Positions 45,557 through 54,756 of a DNA stretch of 64,000 bases are shown piece by piece. The notes beneath the pieces were generated by a model that made no database searches, was not told the origin of the DNA, and saw nothing but the letters and a program-made list of their open reading frames with translations. Numbering within the stretch: position 1 is the first letter of the stretch; the number at the start of each line of letters is the position of its first letter. A program made the position numbers and the translations under genes. This stretch comes from an uncultured Paracoccus sp. (GTDB lineage Bacteria; Pseudomonadota; Alphaproteobacteria; Rhodobacterales; Rhodobacteraceae): NCBI RefSeq assembly GCF_937873615.1, contig NZ_CALMYP010000017.1, positions 227,877-291,876 of the forward strand, in the 5' to 3' direction.

Positions 45557-46507
45557 ATGCCAGAGCTGACATCCAATCCCGGCACCGCGCTGACGCCGGA
45601 ATGGTTCGACCAGATCCGCATCAATACCCCGGCGGTGGAACGCCGTGCGGCCAGCTTGCCGGCGCGGCGCTCGATCAAGAAGGATTATCAGGCTGCATGG
45701 GTCCTGAACGCGGTGCGCTGCATCGACCTGACGACGCTGGCGGGCGACGATACCGAGGACCGGGTGGCGCGGCTTTGCGCCAAGGCCCGCCAGCCAATCG
45801 CGCCCGAGCTTCTGGCGGCGATGGGCATCGAGGGGCTGACCACTGGCGCTGTCTGCGTCTATCCGACCATGGTCGCGGCGGCGAAGCGCGCGCTCGGCAA
45901 TTCCGGGGTGCCGGTCGCCAGCGTCGCCACCGGCTTTCCCGCCGGGCTGATGCCGCTCGATCTGCGGCTGGCCGAGATCCGCTATGCCGTCGATCAGGGT
46001 GCCGACGAGATCGACATCGTCATCACCCGCGCCCATGTGCTGCAGGCGAACTGGGCTGCGCTTTACGACGAGATCCGGGCCATGCGAGAGGCCTGCGGGC
46101 CGGCGAAGATGAAGGCCATTCTGGCGACGGGCGATCTGAAATCGCTGGAAAACGTCGCCCGCGCCAGCCATGTCGCCATGCAGGCGGGGGCGGACTGGAT
46201 CAAGACCTCGACCGGCAAGGAAGGGGTGAACGCCACGCTGCCGGTATCCTTGGTCATGTGCCGCGCCATCCGCGACTATCGTGACCGGACCGGCCACAGG
46301 GTCGGCTTCAAGCCGGCGGGCGGGTTGAAGACCGCGAAGGACGCCATCGCCTGGCAGGTGCTGATGCGCGAGGAACTTGGCCGCGACTGGCTGGATCCGC
46401 GCCTGTTCCGCATTGGCGCAAGCTCGCTTCTGGGCGATCTGGAACGCCAGATCAGCCATCACGTCACCGGCCGCTACGGTGCGGCCCACCGCCTGACCAT
46501 GGCCTGA
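45557..46507 (+). CDS. deoC: Deoxyribose-phosphate aldolase
   Basis: A 316-residue class I aldolase cleaving deoxyribose 5-phosphate to acetaldehyde and glyceraldehyde 3-phosphate. VCVYP, TGFPAGLMPL, EIDIVI, KTSTGKEG and the Schiff-base VGFKPAGGLKT are visible. It starts 8 bases... before the aldehyde dehydrogenase gene begins (stop to ATG), forming an operon that would oxidise the acetaldehyde produced. Confidence 0.95.
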   Translation: MPELTSNPGTALTPEWFDQIRINTPAVERRAASLPARRSIKKDYQAAWVLNAVRCIDLTTLAGDDTEDRVARLCAKARQPIAPELLAAMGIEGLTTGAVCVYPTMVAAAKRALGNSGVPVASVATGFPAGLMPLDLRLAEIRYAVDQGADEIDIVITRAHVLQANWAALYDEIRAMREACGPAKMKAILATGDLKSLENVARASHVAMQAGADWIKTSTGKEGVNATLPVSLVMCRAIRDYRDRTGHRVGFKPAGGLKTAKDAIAWQVLMREELGRDWLDPRLFRIGASSLLGDLERQISHHVTGRYGAAHRLTMA

Positions 46508-46515
46508 GGGGAACG

Positions 46516-48849
46516 ATGCCGACTGTGAGCGAGATCATGGAGACGATGGATTACGGCCCCTCGGTCGAGGATGCGGGCGCGGTGCGCGACTGGCTGACGG
46601 CGCATGAGAAATTCGGCCATTTCGTCGATGGCGGCTTTACCGCGCCGGGACGGACATTTGCCTCTCGCGACCCCTCGACCGGCGAATTGCTGGCCGAGGT
46701 GACGCAAGGCTCGGCGGATGACGTGGCGGCGGCGGTGAAGGCCGCACGCCGGGCGCAGCCGAAATGGGCCGGGCTGCCGGGTCACACGCGCGCGCAATAT
46801 CTTTACGCCATCGCCCGCAGCATCCAGAAGCGGGAACGCTTCCTGTCGGTGCTGGAAAGCCTCGACAATGGCAAGCCGATCCGGGAAAGCCGCGACGCCG
46901 ATATTCCGCTGGTCGTGCGCCATTTCTATCACCATGCCGGCTGGGCCGAGATCATGGCGGATGAATTCACCGGCCATGCGCCCATCGGGGTCGCGGGCCA
47001 GATCATCCCGTGGAATTTCCCGCTGCTGATGCTGGCCTGGAAGATCGCGCCGGCCATCGCGGCGGGCAATACGGTGGTGCTGAAACCGGCGGAATATACC
47101 TCGCTTTCGGCGCTGGCTTTCGCCGAAATCTGTCAGGAGGTCGGGCTGCCCAAGGGGGTCGTGAATATCGTCACCGGCGACGGCGAAACCGGGGCGGCGC
47201 TTGTGGCATCTGACGTGGACAAGATCGCCTTCACCGGCTCGACCGAGGTCGGGCGCGCCATCCGCGCCGCCACCGCCGGAACCGAAAAGCGGCTGACGCT
47301 GGAACTGGGTGGCAAATCCCCCTTCATCGTCATGGAGGATGCCGATCTCGATGCCGCGGTCGAGGGCGTCGTCGATTCGATCTGGTTCAATCAGGGCCAG
47401 GTCTGCTGCGCCGGCTCGCGGATCCTCGTGGCCGAGGCCGTGGCCGACCGTTTCGAGGCGCTGTTGCAGCGCCGCATGAACACGCTGCGGCTTGGCCCGC
47501 CCTTGGACAAATCGACCGATATCGGCGCCATCGTCGATCCGGTGCATAAGGACCGCATCACCGGCATCATCCGTCAGGCGGTGGAGGCGGGCGCCGACCT
47601 GATCGGCGGTCAGGCCGCTGAGACCTGCTATGTCGCACCCGGCTATCTGCGTGAGGTTTCGCCCGCAAACCCCGTCTGGAGCAAGGAAATCTTCGGCCCC
47701 ATCGCCACGCTGACAAGCTTCCGCACGGCGGATGAGGCGATCAACCTGGCCAATAACACCCGCTACGGCCTTGCCGCGCAGATCTGGTCGGAAAGCGCCA
47801 CCGTGGCGACCGATCTGGCGGCGCAGGTGAAGGCCGGCGTGGTCTGGATCAATGGCGCGAACATGTTCGACGCCGCCGCACCTTTCGGCGGCATGCGCGA
47901 ATCCGGCTTCGGGCGCGAGGGCGGACGGGTCGGGATGCTGGATTACCTGTCCGGCCCCAAGATCAGGCCGGTGAAGGAACCGACACCCGCCACGCTGCAA
48001 GCCGCGCCCGATGGCGCAGCGCATGGCGGCGGCATCGACCGGACCGAGAAGCTCTATATCGGCGGGGCGCAGAAGCGGCCCGATGGCGGGGCCAGCTATC
48101 GCGCGGCCTCGGGCGATCTGGTGCCGCTCGGCAATCGCAAGGATATCCGCAACGCGGTCGAGGCGGCGAAGAAAGCCGGAAAATGGGCCGCGATGGGCGG
48201 TCATGGCCGGGCACAGGTGCTGTATTTCATCGCCGAGAACCTGTCGCAGCGCCGCGACGATCTGGCGAAGAAGCACGGCGCGAAAGCGGTCGATGCGGCG
48301 ATTGCACGGTTCTTCCATTATGCTGCATGGGCCGACAAGTTCGACGGGCTGAATGTGCAGACCAGGCCCGGCCATCTGGTCAATGTCATCCCCGAGCCCT
48401 TCGGCGTGATTGGCATCGCCTGCCCGAACGATGCGCCGCTTCTGGGCCTCGTCAGCCTGATCGCGCCGGCGATTGCCATGGGCAATGCGGTGGTGGCGAT
48501 CCCGGCCGAGGGCGATCCGGTCGCCGCCTTCGATCTGGCGCAGGTCTTCGACACCTCGGACCTGCCCGGCGGCGTGGTCAATATCGTCTCGGGTCCGAAG
48601 CTGGAACTTGCGCAGGTGCTGGCCGGCCATGACGACGTGGCCGCGATGTGGTTCTGCGGCACCGCAGGGGCCGAGGCGGTGAAGCTGGCCTCGACCGGCA
48701 ATCTCAAGCCGGTCTGGGCCTTCGCCAATCGCGACTGGACGAAGCCGGATGCGCAGGGGCGCGGGTTCCTGAATCATGCGGTGCAGTGGAAAACGGTCTG
48801 GTTGCCTTACGGCGCGCTGCCGGCGGGGACGGGCAGCGTGGCTTACTGA
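46516..48849 (+). CDS. Double aldehyde dehydrogenase (second domain degenerate)
   Basis: A 777-residue protein made of one full aldehyde dehydrogenase (residues about 35-510) and a second, shorter ALDH-like domain (about 525-777). The first has the catalytic set: NFPLLMLAWK, FTGSTEVG, Glu263 in LELGGKSP and Cys297 in QGQVCCAG. The second begins with a normal N-terminal fold (NVIPEPFGVIGIACPNDAP) but stops without a catalytic Cys or Glu. It follows deoC by 8 bases; the pair should turn deoxyribose phosphate into acetate. The second domain may be structural or regulatory. Confidence 0.92.
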   Translation: MPTVSEIMETMDYGPSVEDAGAVRDWLTAHEKFGHFVDGGFTAPGRTFASRDPSTGELLAEVTQGSADDVAAAVKAARRAQPKWAGLPGHTRAQYLYAIARSIQKRERFLSVLESLDNGKPIRESRDADIPLVVRHFYHHAGWAEIMADEFTGHAPIGVAGQIIPWNFPLLMLAWKIAPAIAAGNTVVLKPAEYTSLSALAFAEICQEVGLPKGVVNIVTGDGETGAALVASDVDKIAFTGSTEVGRAIRAATAGTEKRLTLELGGKSPFIVMEDADLDAAVEGVVDSIWFNQGQVCCAGSRILVAEAVADRFEALLQRRMNTLRLGPPLDKSTDIGAIVDPVHKDRITGIIRQAVEAGADLIGGQAAETCYVAPGYLREVSPANPVWSKEIFGPIATLTSFRTADEAINLANNTRYGLAAQIWSESATVATDLAAQVKAGVVWINGANMFDAAAPFGGMRESGFGREGGRVGMLDYLSGPKIRPVKEPTPATLQAAPDGAAHGGGIDRTEKLYIGGAQKRPDGGASYRAASGDLVPLGNRKDIRNAVEAAKKAGKWAAMGGHGRAQVLYFIAENLSQRRDDLAKKHGAKAVDAAIARFFHYAAWADKFDGLNVQTRPGHLVNVIPEPFGVIGIACPNDAPLLGLVSLIAPAIAMGNAVVAIPAEGDPVAAFDLAQVFDTSDLPGGVVNIVSGPKLELAQVLAGHDDVAAMWFCGTAGAEAVKLASTGNLKPVWAFANRDWTKPDAQGRGFLNHAVQWKTVWLPYGALPAGTGSVAY

Positions 48850-48936
48850 GCGGCTGCATCAGGCCATCAGGCTGCTCTGCCTCATCCTGCCTCAGCCGCA
48901 GGTCGGTCCGGGAAACCGAGGCGATGCGGTTTCATC

Positions 48937-49416
48937 TTATCGAGATCGAATCAACTCTCGCCAACGCCACAGGGGCATCGTCGCGCCGAAAGCGGATGAA
49001 TGAACCTCCTGCCATTCCTCCTCGTCAAACGCCGGGAAGAACGCATCGGCATCCTCAACCGCCGTGTCCACTTCGGTGATCAGAAGGCGGTCAGCGCGGG
49101 GCAGCAATTCGCGATAGATCCGCTCGCCGCCGATGCCATAGATGCGGGCATAGCCGGCGGCGCGGGCGGTCCGGATCGCTGTATCGAGGTCGGGGACGGC
49201 GTGGCCGGGCAGACCCAGCGTCGAGGTCACCACCAGATTCAGCCTGTCCTTCAATGGCCTATAGGGCAGACTTTCCCAGGTGCGGCGGCCCATGATGATG
49301 GCCCCGCCCAGGGTCTCGCGCTTGAAGAAAGCCAGATCCTCGGGGATGTGCCAGGGGATCTGGCCGTTCTTGCCGATGGCGCCGTTGCAGGCGCGGGCGA
49401 CGATCAGGCTGAGCAT
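48937..49416 (-). CDS. folA: Dihydrofolate reductase
   Basis: A 159-residue DHFR: N-terminal LIVARACNGAIGKNGQIPWHIPEDLAFFK includes the substrate-binding acid, IMGRRTWESLP binds NADPH, and YGIGGERIYRELL is also conserved. Its ATG overlaps the thyA stop as ATGA, so the two enzymes of the thymidylate cycle are translationally coupled. Confidence 0.95.
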   Translation of the reverse strand: MLSLIVARACNGAIGKNGQIPWHIPEDLAFFKRETLGGAIIMGRRTWESLPYRPLKDRLNLVVTSTLGLPGHAVPDLDTAIRTARAAGYARIYGIGGERIYRELLPRADRLLITEVDTAVEDADAFFPAFDEEEWQEVHSSAFGATMPLWRWRELIRSR

Positions 49417-50246
49417 CAGACCGCCACCGGCGCCTTGATGCCCGGCGCGGGATCGTAATTCAGGAACTCGAAATCCTCGAAGCGGAAATCGAAGATCGAG
49501 GTCACCTTGCGGGTCAGGCGCAGCTGCGGCAGCGGCTTCGGCTGGCGCGACAGCTGCAATTTCACCTGATCCATGTGGTTGGAATAGATATGCGCGTCGC
49601 CGATGGTATGGATGAAATCGCCCGGCTCATAGCCGGCCACCTCGGCCAGCATGACCAGCAGCAGCGCATAGGAGGCGATGTTGAAGGGCACGCCCAGGAA
49701 CATGTCGGCAGAGCGTTGGTAAAGCTGAAGATGCAGCTTGCCGCCCAGGATACGGACCTGCCAGAGCGTATGGCAGGGCGGCAGGGCCATCTGCGGCACA
49801 TCGCCGGGATTCCAGGCCGAAACGATCAGCCGGCGGCTGTCGGGGGTCTTGCGGATGGCCTCGATCAGGTCCGAGATCTGGTCGACCTCGCCCAGCAGCA
49901 GCTTGGGTTCCGAATCGTCGGACAGCGCCCGTTCCAGCTTCGGAAAGCGCCGCCACTGATGCCCGTAGACCGGCCCGAGATCGCCATTCTCATCGGCCCA
50001 TTCGTCCCAGATGCTGACCCCGTTCTCGCGCAGATAGCGGATATTGGTATCGCCCGAGAGGAACCACAAAAGCTCGTGGATGATCGAGCGCAGATGCAGC
50101 TTCTTCGTGGTGACCAGCGGAAACCCTTCGGACAGGGGATAGCGGCATTGCATCCCGAAATGGGAAATCGTGCCGGTCCCGGTCCTGTCGGTCGAGACCG
50201 TCCCCCGGTCGAGCACCGTTTGCAACGCATCGAGATACTGCCGCAT
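49416..50246 (-). CDS. thyA: Thymidylate synthase
   Basis: A 276-residue classical thymidylate synthase. [29 protein letters not shown] at the N-terminus, catalytic Cys in [33 protein letters not shown] and [10 protein letters not shown] are present. It methylates dUMP using methylenetetrahydrofolate. First gene of the thyA-folA operon. Confidence 0.97.
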   Translation of the reverse strand: MRQYLDALQTVLDRGTVSTDRTGTGTISHFGMQCRYPLSEGFPLVTTKKLHLRSIIHELLWFLSGDTNIRYLRENGVSIWDEWADENGDLGPVYGHQWRRFPKLERALSDDSEPKLLLGEVDQISDLIEAIRKTPDSRRLIVSAWNPGDVPQMALPPCHTLWQVRILGGKLHLQLYQRSADMFLGVPFNIASYALLLVMLAEVAGYEPGDFIHTIGDAHIYSNHMDQVKLQLSRQPKPLPQLRLTRKVTSIFDFRFEDFEFLNYDPAPGIKAPVAV

Positions 50247-50384
50247 GTCGTCCTTTCAGAAAGCTGAAGCCGCCGGTTCTGGATAGCGGCGCAGGGCCGC
50301 AGGCTCAAGCGTCGCGATTGGCCAGTTGCCCCGGCCCTGCCCTCATGCGAGACTTTCGCCCTAATCCCCACGGAAGGAAATCCC

Positions 50385-50810
50385 ATGCCGCTCCGCTATC
50401 TGCACACCATGGTCCGGGTGAAGGATCTGGAAAAATCCATGGCCTTCTATCGCCTGCTCGGGCTGGAGGAGGTCAAGCGCATCGACAATGAGCAGGGCCG
50501 TTTCAGCCTGATCTTCATGGCCCCTCCCGGGCAGGAGGAATGCCCGGTCGAGCTGACCCATAACTGGGATGGCGACGAGGGGCTGCCTTCGGACAGCCGG
50601 CATTTCGGCCATCTCGCCTATCGCGTCGACAATATCTACGAGACCTGCCAGAAGCTGATGGATGCCGGCGTCACCATCAACAGGCCGCCGCGCGACGGGC
50701 ATATGGCCTTCATCCGCAGCCCCGACAATATCTCGATCGAGCTTCTGCAGGACGGCCATCTGGAACCGCAGGAACCCTGGGCCAGCATGGGCAATACCGG
50801 GCATTGGTAA
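50385..50810 (+). CDS. Glyoxalase I (lactoylglutathione lyase)
   Basis: A 141-residue vicinal-oxygen-chelate protein with glyoxalase I metal ligands: His in YLHTMVRV, Glu in CPVELTHNW, His in RHFGHLAYRV, and Glu in ISIELLQ. It should isomerise the methylglyoxal-glutathione adduct. AAGGAAA precedes the ATG. Divergent from thyA. Confidence 0.9.
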   Translation: MPLRYLHTMVRVKDLEKSMAFYRLLGLEEVKRIDNEQGRFSLIFMAPPGQEECPVELTHNWDGDEGLPSDSRHFGHLAYRVDNIYETCQKLMDAGVTINRPPRDGHMAFIRSPDNISIELLQDGHLEPQEPWASMGNTGHW

Positions 50811-50925
50811 GCGCAAGAAGATCGGGCCGGCGCGCGCCGTTCCGATCCGGACGCAATGCCATCCGACCAGATCGGGGATCGCCCTGGTCGATTCTGTCGA
50901 TGACCCATGACGGATCTGCCGGGGC

Positions 50926-50954
50926 TTGCGACCACAGCGCCATGTCCCTATATT
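50926..50954 (+). promoter_or_regulatory. ssrA promoter
   Basis: TTGCGA (50926-50931) and TATATT (50949-50954) are separated by 17 bp, giving a sigma-70 promoter that would start transcription near 50961, just ahead of the tmRNA acceptor piece. Confidence 0.65.
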
Positions 50955-50960
50955 TGTCCC

Positions 50961-51284
50961 GTTCGGGTTCGCCCGGACTATGGGCATAAACGCGCTCGTA
51001 ATAAGCGGATCGGACCCGGGGGCGGTACCCGGCGACTCCACCAAATTCGCCTTCGTTGGGGGGATCTGGGGTCGAAACAGGATCGACGAACGTGTAAAGG
51101 GGATGGCTTTGCCTCGGTGAGCTACCACCGTTATCGGTGCAAAACGTACAGTTGCCAACGACAACCGTGCTCCGGCAATGGCCCTGGCTGCGTAAGCAGT
51201 TCGGGTCGCCGAAACTAAGCCCTTGCGCCTAGCCGCGTAAGGCGGGGTTCGCAGGTACCTGGCAACAGAAACCTGCACTTTTCC
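50961..51284 (+). ncRNA. ssrA: tmRNA, circularly permuted two-piece form
   Basis: The acceptor piece comes first and ends CGACTCC-A-CCA (51033-51043) after a T-arm-like CCGGG/CCCGG stem. An intervening segment follows, and the coding piece starts GGGGTCG at 51068. GGGGTCG pairs base for base (one G-U) with CGACTCC, rebuilding the seven-pair acceptor stem. GATCGACG is the usual D-region sequence. The tag frame at 51154-51195 reads ANDNRAPAMALAA and then TAA. Alphaproteobacterial tmRNA genes have this permuted order. The 5' end is inferred from the promoter and the 3' end from a GCAGGT/ACCTGC hairpin with a T-rich tail at 51251-51284, so both ends are approximate. Confidence 0.92.
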
Positions 51285-51331
51285 TTCTCTCGTTTACGCA
51301 GCTGACATATTGGCGCATTATCCGCCAGATC

Positions 51332-52561
51332 ATGACCAGCAATCGCGAGATTTTCCTTGTCTTTCACCGTATTGGCTGGCTGTCCTTCGGCGGCCCGGCC
51401 GGTCAGATCGCGCTTATGCATGGCGAATTGGTCGAGCGTCGGCACTGGCTTTCCGAACAGCAATTCCTGCGCGCCCTGTCGCTGTGCATGCTGCTGCCGG
51501 GGCCGGAAGCCACCCAGCTTGCCGCCTATGCCGGCTGGCGGTTGCGCGGTATTCCCGGCGGGCTGATCGCCGGCGGGCTGTTCGTGCTACCAGGAGCGAT
51601 GGTCATCGCGGCACTTGCCGCCGCCTATGCGACCTGGGGGCAATTACCGCTGGTGCAGGCGGCATTCCTGGGCATCAAGGCAGCCGTTCTGGCTGTGGTG
51701 GTCCAAGCTTTGCTGCGCGTCTCTCAGAAGGCGCTGAAGGGGCGCGCGCATCGCCAGATCGCGCTTGCCGCCTTCCTTGCCATAGCCGGGTTCAGCCTGC
51801 CCTTCCCGCTTGTCATCCTGACCGCCGCCGCTGTTGGCACCATGATGCGCCCCGTCCTGACCGAGTTCTCCCCCGCGCCGCACCCGGCCAAATCCCTTGC
51901 CATCCTGCTGCCCGGCATCCCGATCTGGCTGGCGCCTGTGGGCCTTGCCTGGGCCATGGGGTCCGCGTTCCTGACCACGCTCGGGATCTTCTTCGCGAAA
52001 CTCGCCATCGTCAGTTTCGGTGGGGCCTATGCGGTGCTGACCTATATGACGCAGACCGTGGTGCAGGATCTGGGCTGGCTGTCCACCGGCCAGATGATCG
52101 ACGCGCTCGGCCTTGCCGAGACCACGCCCGGCCCGCTGATTCTGGTCACCGAATTCGTGGCCTGGCAGGCCGGGAACGCGCAAGGCGGCCCGGCCATGGC
52201 GGCGATTGCGGCCTTGCTCTGCCTCTGGGTCACCTTCGTGCCGTCCTTTCTGTTCATCTTCGCCTTCGCGCCCTCGATCGACTGGCTGGCCTCGCGCCCG
52301 CGCCTGTCGGCAGCGCTGGAGGGTGTCACCGCCGCCGTCGTCGGCGTCATCGCCACGCTGGCGCTGTGGTTCGGGGCGCAGGTCCTGTTCGGCGGTGACA
52401 TGCTGAACCTCGGCCCGATCAGCCTGCCCGATCCGGCGGCGCTCGACTGGCGGGCGGCACTGATCGCGCTTGGCGCGGGCCTTGCCTTGCTGCGTTTTCA
52501 GGCAGGGCTGCTGCCTGTGCTCGGGGCCTCGGCAATGGCGGGATTGCTGCTGGCCGGATAA
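51332..52561 (+). CDS. chrA: Chromate transporter ChrA
   Basis: A 409-residue long-chain CHR protein with two homologous halves of about six helices. Each half has the signature: FLVFHRIGWLSFGGPAGQIALMH and LPGPEATQLAAYAGWRLRG in the first, and AKLAIVSFGGAYAVLTYM with LAETTPGPLILVTEFVAW in the second. It exports chromate in exchange for or together with another anion. It separates ssrA from sspB. Confidence 0.92.
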   Translation: MTSNREIFLVFHRIGWLSFGGPAGQIALMHGELVERRHWLSEQQFLRALSLCMLLPGPEATQLAAYAGWRLRGIPGGLIAGGLFVLPGAMVIAALAAAYATWGQLPLVQAAFLGIKAAVLAVVVQALLRVSQKALKGRAHRQIALAAFLAIAGFSLPFPLVILTAAAVGTMMRPVLTEFSPAPHPAKSLAILLPGIPIWLAPVGLAWAMGSAFLTTLGIFFAKLAIVSFGGAYAVLTYMTQTVVQDLGWLSTGQMIDALGLAETTPGPLILVTEFVAWQAGNAQGGPAMAAIAALLCLWVTFVPSFLFIFAFAPSIDWLASRPRLSAALEGVTAAVVGVIATLALWFGAQVLFGGDMLNLGPISLPDPAALDWRAALIALGAGLALLRFQAGLLPVLGASAMAGLLLAG

Positions 52562-52641
52562 GGCGCGGCGGACACTTTTGTCCCCTTTTCATCTTCCGCC
52601 ATATCCCTATGCTGACCTCGGGAACGACGGAAGGACGGGCC

Positions 52642-53109
52642 ATGACTGGCGCAATCGACTATGGCGGAATGATGCATCGCGCGATGCAGGGGCTGATTGC
52701 CGAAGTGCTGACGCGCGTCGCCGAGAGCGAACTGCCGGGCGAGCATCATTTCTTCATCACCTTCGACACCCGCGAAGACGGGGTCGAGATCGCCGATTGG
52801 CTGCGCGAACGCTATCCTGCGGAAATGACCATCGTCATCCAGCACTGGTACGAAGACCTGCACGTCAACGCCGACGGCTTTGAAATCACGCTTAATTTCG
52901 GCAATTCGCCGGAGCGGCTGGTCATCCCCTTCGACGCCCTGCGCACCTTCGTCGACCCCTCGGTCGAATTCGGCCTGCGCTTCGAAACCCAGGAAGGCGA
53001 CGAGGACGACGAGGACGACATCCCGGACGCCGAGATCGAGGACGCCCCGACCGAAGATCCCCCCAAGGGCAGCGGCGAGGTTGTCAGCCTGGACAAGTGG
53101 CGGAAATAG
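52642..53109 (+). CDS. sspB: SspB-type ClpXP adaptor
   Basis: A 155-residue alpha-type SspB. The substrate-binding domain (residues 1-110) includes HHFFITFDT and MTIVIQHWYEDLHV. A flexible, very acidic linker follows, and the C-terminus VVSLDKWRK matches the short ClpX-docking tail. It delivers ssrA-tagged proteins to ClpXP. ATG 52642 is preceded by GGAAGGA; the upstream in-frame ATG has none. The tmRNA gene that makes its substrates is 1.4 kb upstream. Confidence 0.9.
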   Translation: MTGAIDYGGMMHRAMQGLIAEVLTRVAESELPGEHHFFITFDTREDGVEIADWLRERYPAEMTIVIQHWYEDLHVNADGFEITLNFGNSPERLVIPFDALRTFVDPSVEFGLRFETQEGDEDDEDDIPDAEIEDAPTEDPPKGSGEVVSLDKWRK

Positions 53110-53223
53110 CCCCGGCAACACCGGGGCGCGCTGCTTCTGCAACACCGCATACCGTCGCATACTGATTGCGAATCCTCCCCCCTCCGGCTAAAACCCCCGC
53201 AAATTCGCAAGGGGAGCCCCGCC

Positions 53224-54618
53224 ATGACCAAGACCCGCACCGAAACCGACAGCTTCGGCCCGCTGGAGGTTGACGCCTCCAAATACTGGGGCGCTCAGAC
53301 GCAGCGCTCGATCATGAACTTCCCCATCGGCTGGGAGCGTCAGCCGGTCGCCATCATTCGCGCGCTTGGCGCGATCAAGCTGGCGGCGGCGCGGATCAAT
53401 ATGCGCGAGGGCAAGCTGGACCCGACCATCGGCAAGGCGATGGAAAAGGCCGCGACCGAGGTGTTTCAGGGCAAGTTTGACGACAATTTCCCGCTGGTGG
53501 TCTGGCAGACCGGGTCGGGCACCCAGTCGAACATGAACGCCAACGAGGTCGTCTCGAACCGCGCCATCGAAATTCTGGGTGGAGAGCTTGGTTCCAAGAA
53601 GCCGGTCCATCCGAACGACCATGTGAATATGGGCCAATCCTCGAACGACACCTTCCCGACCGCGATGCATGTCGCCATCGGCATGATGGCCCGTGACGTG
53701 CTGCTGCCGGGGCTGGAAAAGCTGGCCGCCGCGCTGGAAGCCAAATCGGCCGAGTTCAAGGATATCATCAAGATCGGCCGCACCCATACGCAGGACGCCA
53801 CACCGCTGACCCTGGGTCAGGAATTCGGCGGCTATGCCCATCAGGTCCGCATGGGGATCGAGCGGGTGAAGCTCTGCCTGCCGCAGGTCTATGAACTGGC
53901 GCAGGGTGGCACCGCTGTCGGCACAGGGCTGAATACCAAGAAGGGCTGGGACAAGGCCATTGCGGCGGAAATCGCCGATGTCACCGGCCTGCCCTTCGTC
54001 ACCGCGCCGAACAAGTTCGAGGCGCTAGCCGCCCATGACGCCATGGTCTTCTTCTCGGGCGCGCTGAAAACCATCGCCGCCTCGCTGTTCAAGATCGCCA
54101 ACGACCTGCGCCTGCTGGGCTCCGGCCCGCGCTCGGGCCTGGGCGAACTGATCCTGCCGGAAAACGAACCCGGCTCCTCGATCATGCCGGGCAAGGTCAA
54201 CCCGACCCAGGCCGAGGCTTTGACCATGGTCTGCGCCCATGTCATGGGCAATGACGCCGCCGTCGGCATCGCCGGCTCGCAGGGTCATTTCGAGTTGAAC
54301 GTCTATAACCCGATGATGTCCTATAACGTGCTGCAATCCATGCAGCTTCTGGGTGACGCGGCGGGCAGCTTCACCGACAACATGGTCGTCGGCACGCAAG
54401 CCAACACCGCGCGGATCGACAAGCTGATGAAGGAATCGCTGATGCTGGTCACCGCACTGGCGCCGACCATCGGTTACGACAACGCCACCAAGGTCGCCAA
54501 GACCGCCCACAAGAACGGCACCACGCTGCGCGAGGAAGCCATCGCGCTCGGCCTCGTCGATGGCGAGACCTTCGACAAGGTGGTTCGCCCGGAACTGATG
54601 ATCGGGCCGGAAGACTGA
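53224..54618 (+). CDS. fumC: Class II fumarate hydratase
   Basis: A 464-residue fumarase interconverting fumarate and malate. [30 protein letters not shown], catalytic loop [17 protein letters not shown], and NVYNPMM are present. It has its own AAGGGGAG site and follows sspB by 114 bases. Confidence 0.96.
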   Translation: MTKTRTETDSFGPLEVDASKYWGAQTQRSIMNFPIGWERQPVAIIRALGAIKLAAARINMREGKLDPTIGKAMEKAATEVFQGKFDDNFPLVVWQTGSGTQSNMNANEVVSNRAIEILGGELGSKKPVHPNDHVNMGQSSNDTFPTAMHVAIGMMARDVLLPGLEKLAAALEAKSAEFKDIIKIGRTHTQDATPLTLGQEFGGYAHQVRMGIERVKLCLPQVYELAQGGTAVGTGLNTKKGWDKAIAAEIADVTGLPFVTAPNKFEALAAHDAMVFFSGALKTIAASLFKIANDLRLLGSGPRSGLGELILPENEPGSSIMPGKVNPTQAEALTMVCAHVMGNDAAVGIAGSQGHFELNVYNPMMSYNVLQSMQLLGDAAGSFTDNMVVGTQANTARIDKLMKESLMLVTALAPTIGYDNATKVAKTAHKNGTTLREEAIALGLVDGETFDKVVRPELMIGPED

Positions 54619-54634
54619 TCCTTACGACAGACTG

Positions 54635-54661
54635 AAAAAGGCGCGTCCGGTGCGGCGCGCC
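54635..54661 (-). terminator. Terminator for the minus-strand RND operon
   Basis: On the minus strand GGCGCG and CGCGCC (6 bp, 10-base loop) are followed by TTTTT. Confidence 0.6.
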
Positions 54662-54681
54662 ACGCGAAGTCCCAAAAGCCA

Positions 54682-54720
54682 ACCGCCCCGCCATGCGATG
54701 ATCTCGCGCGGCGGGGCGGT
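54682..54720. terminator. Long GC hairpin between convergent genes
   Basis: ACCGCCCCGCC and its complement form a perfect 11-bp stem around a 17-base loop, between fumC and the RND gene. No T run, but it would act on either transcript. Confidence 0.55.
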
Positions 54721-54756
54721 CTGATTTCAGGCGAGACCCGACAGGCGGAAAGCCCG

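Noticed and set aside
46474-48777. 767-codon minus-strand open frame opposite the aldehyde dehydrogenase
   Set aside because: Antisense shadow; the plus strand has all aldehyde dehydrogenase catalytic motifs.
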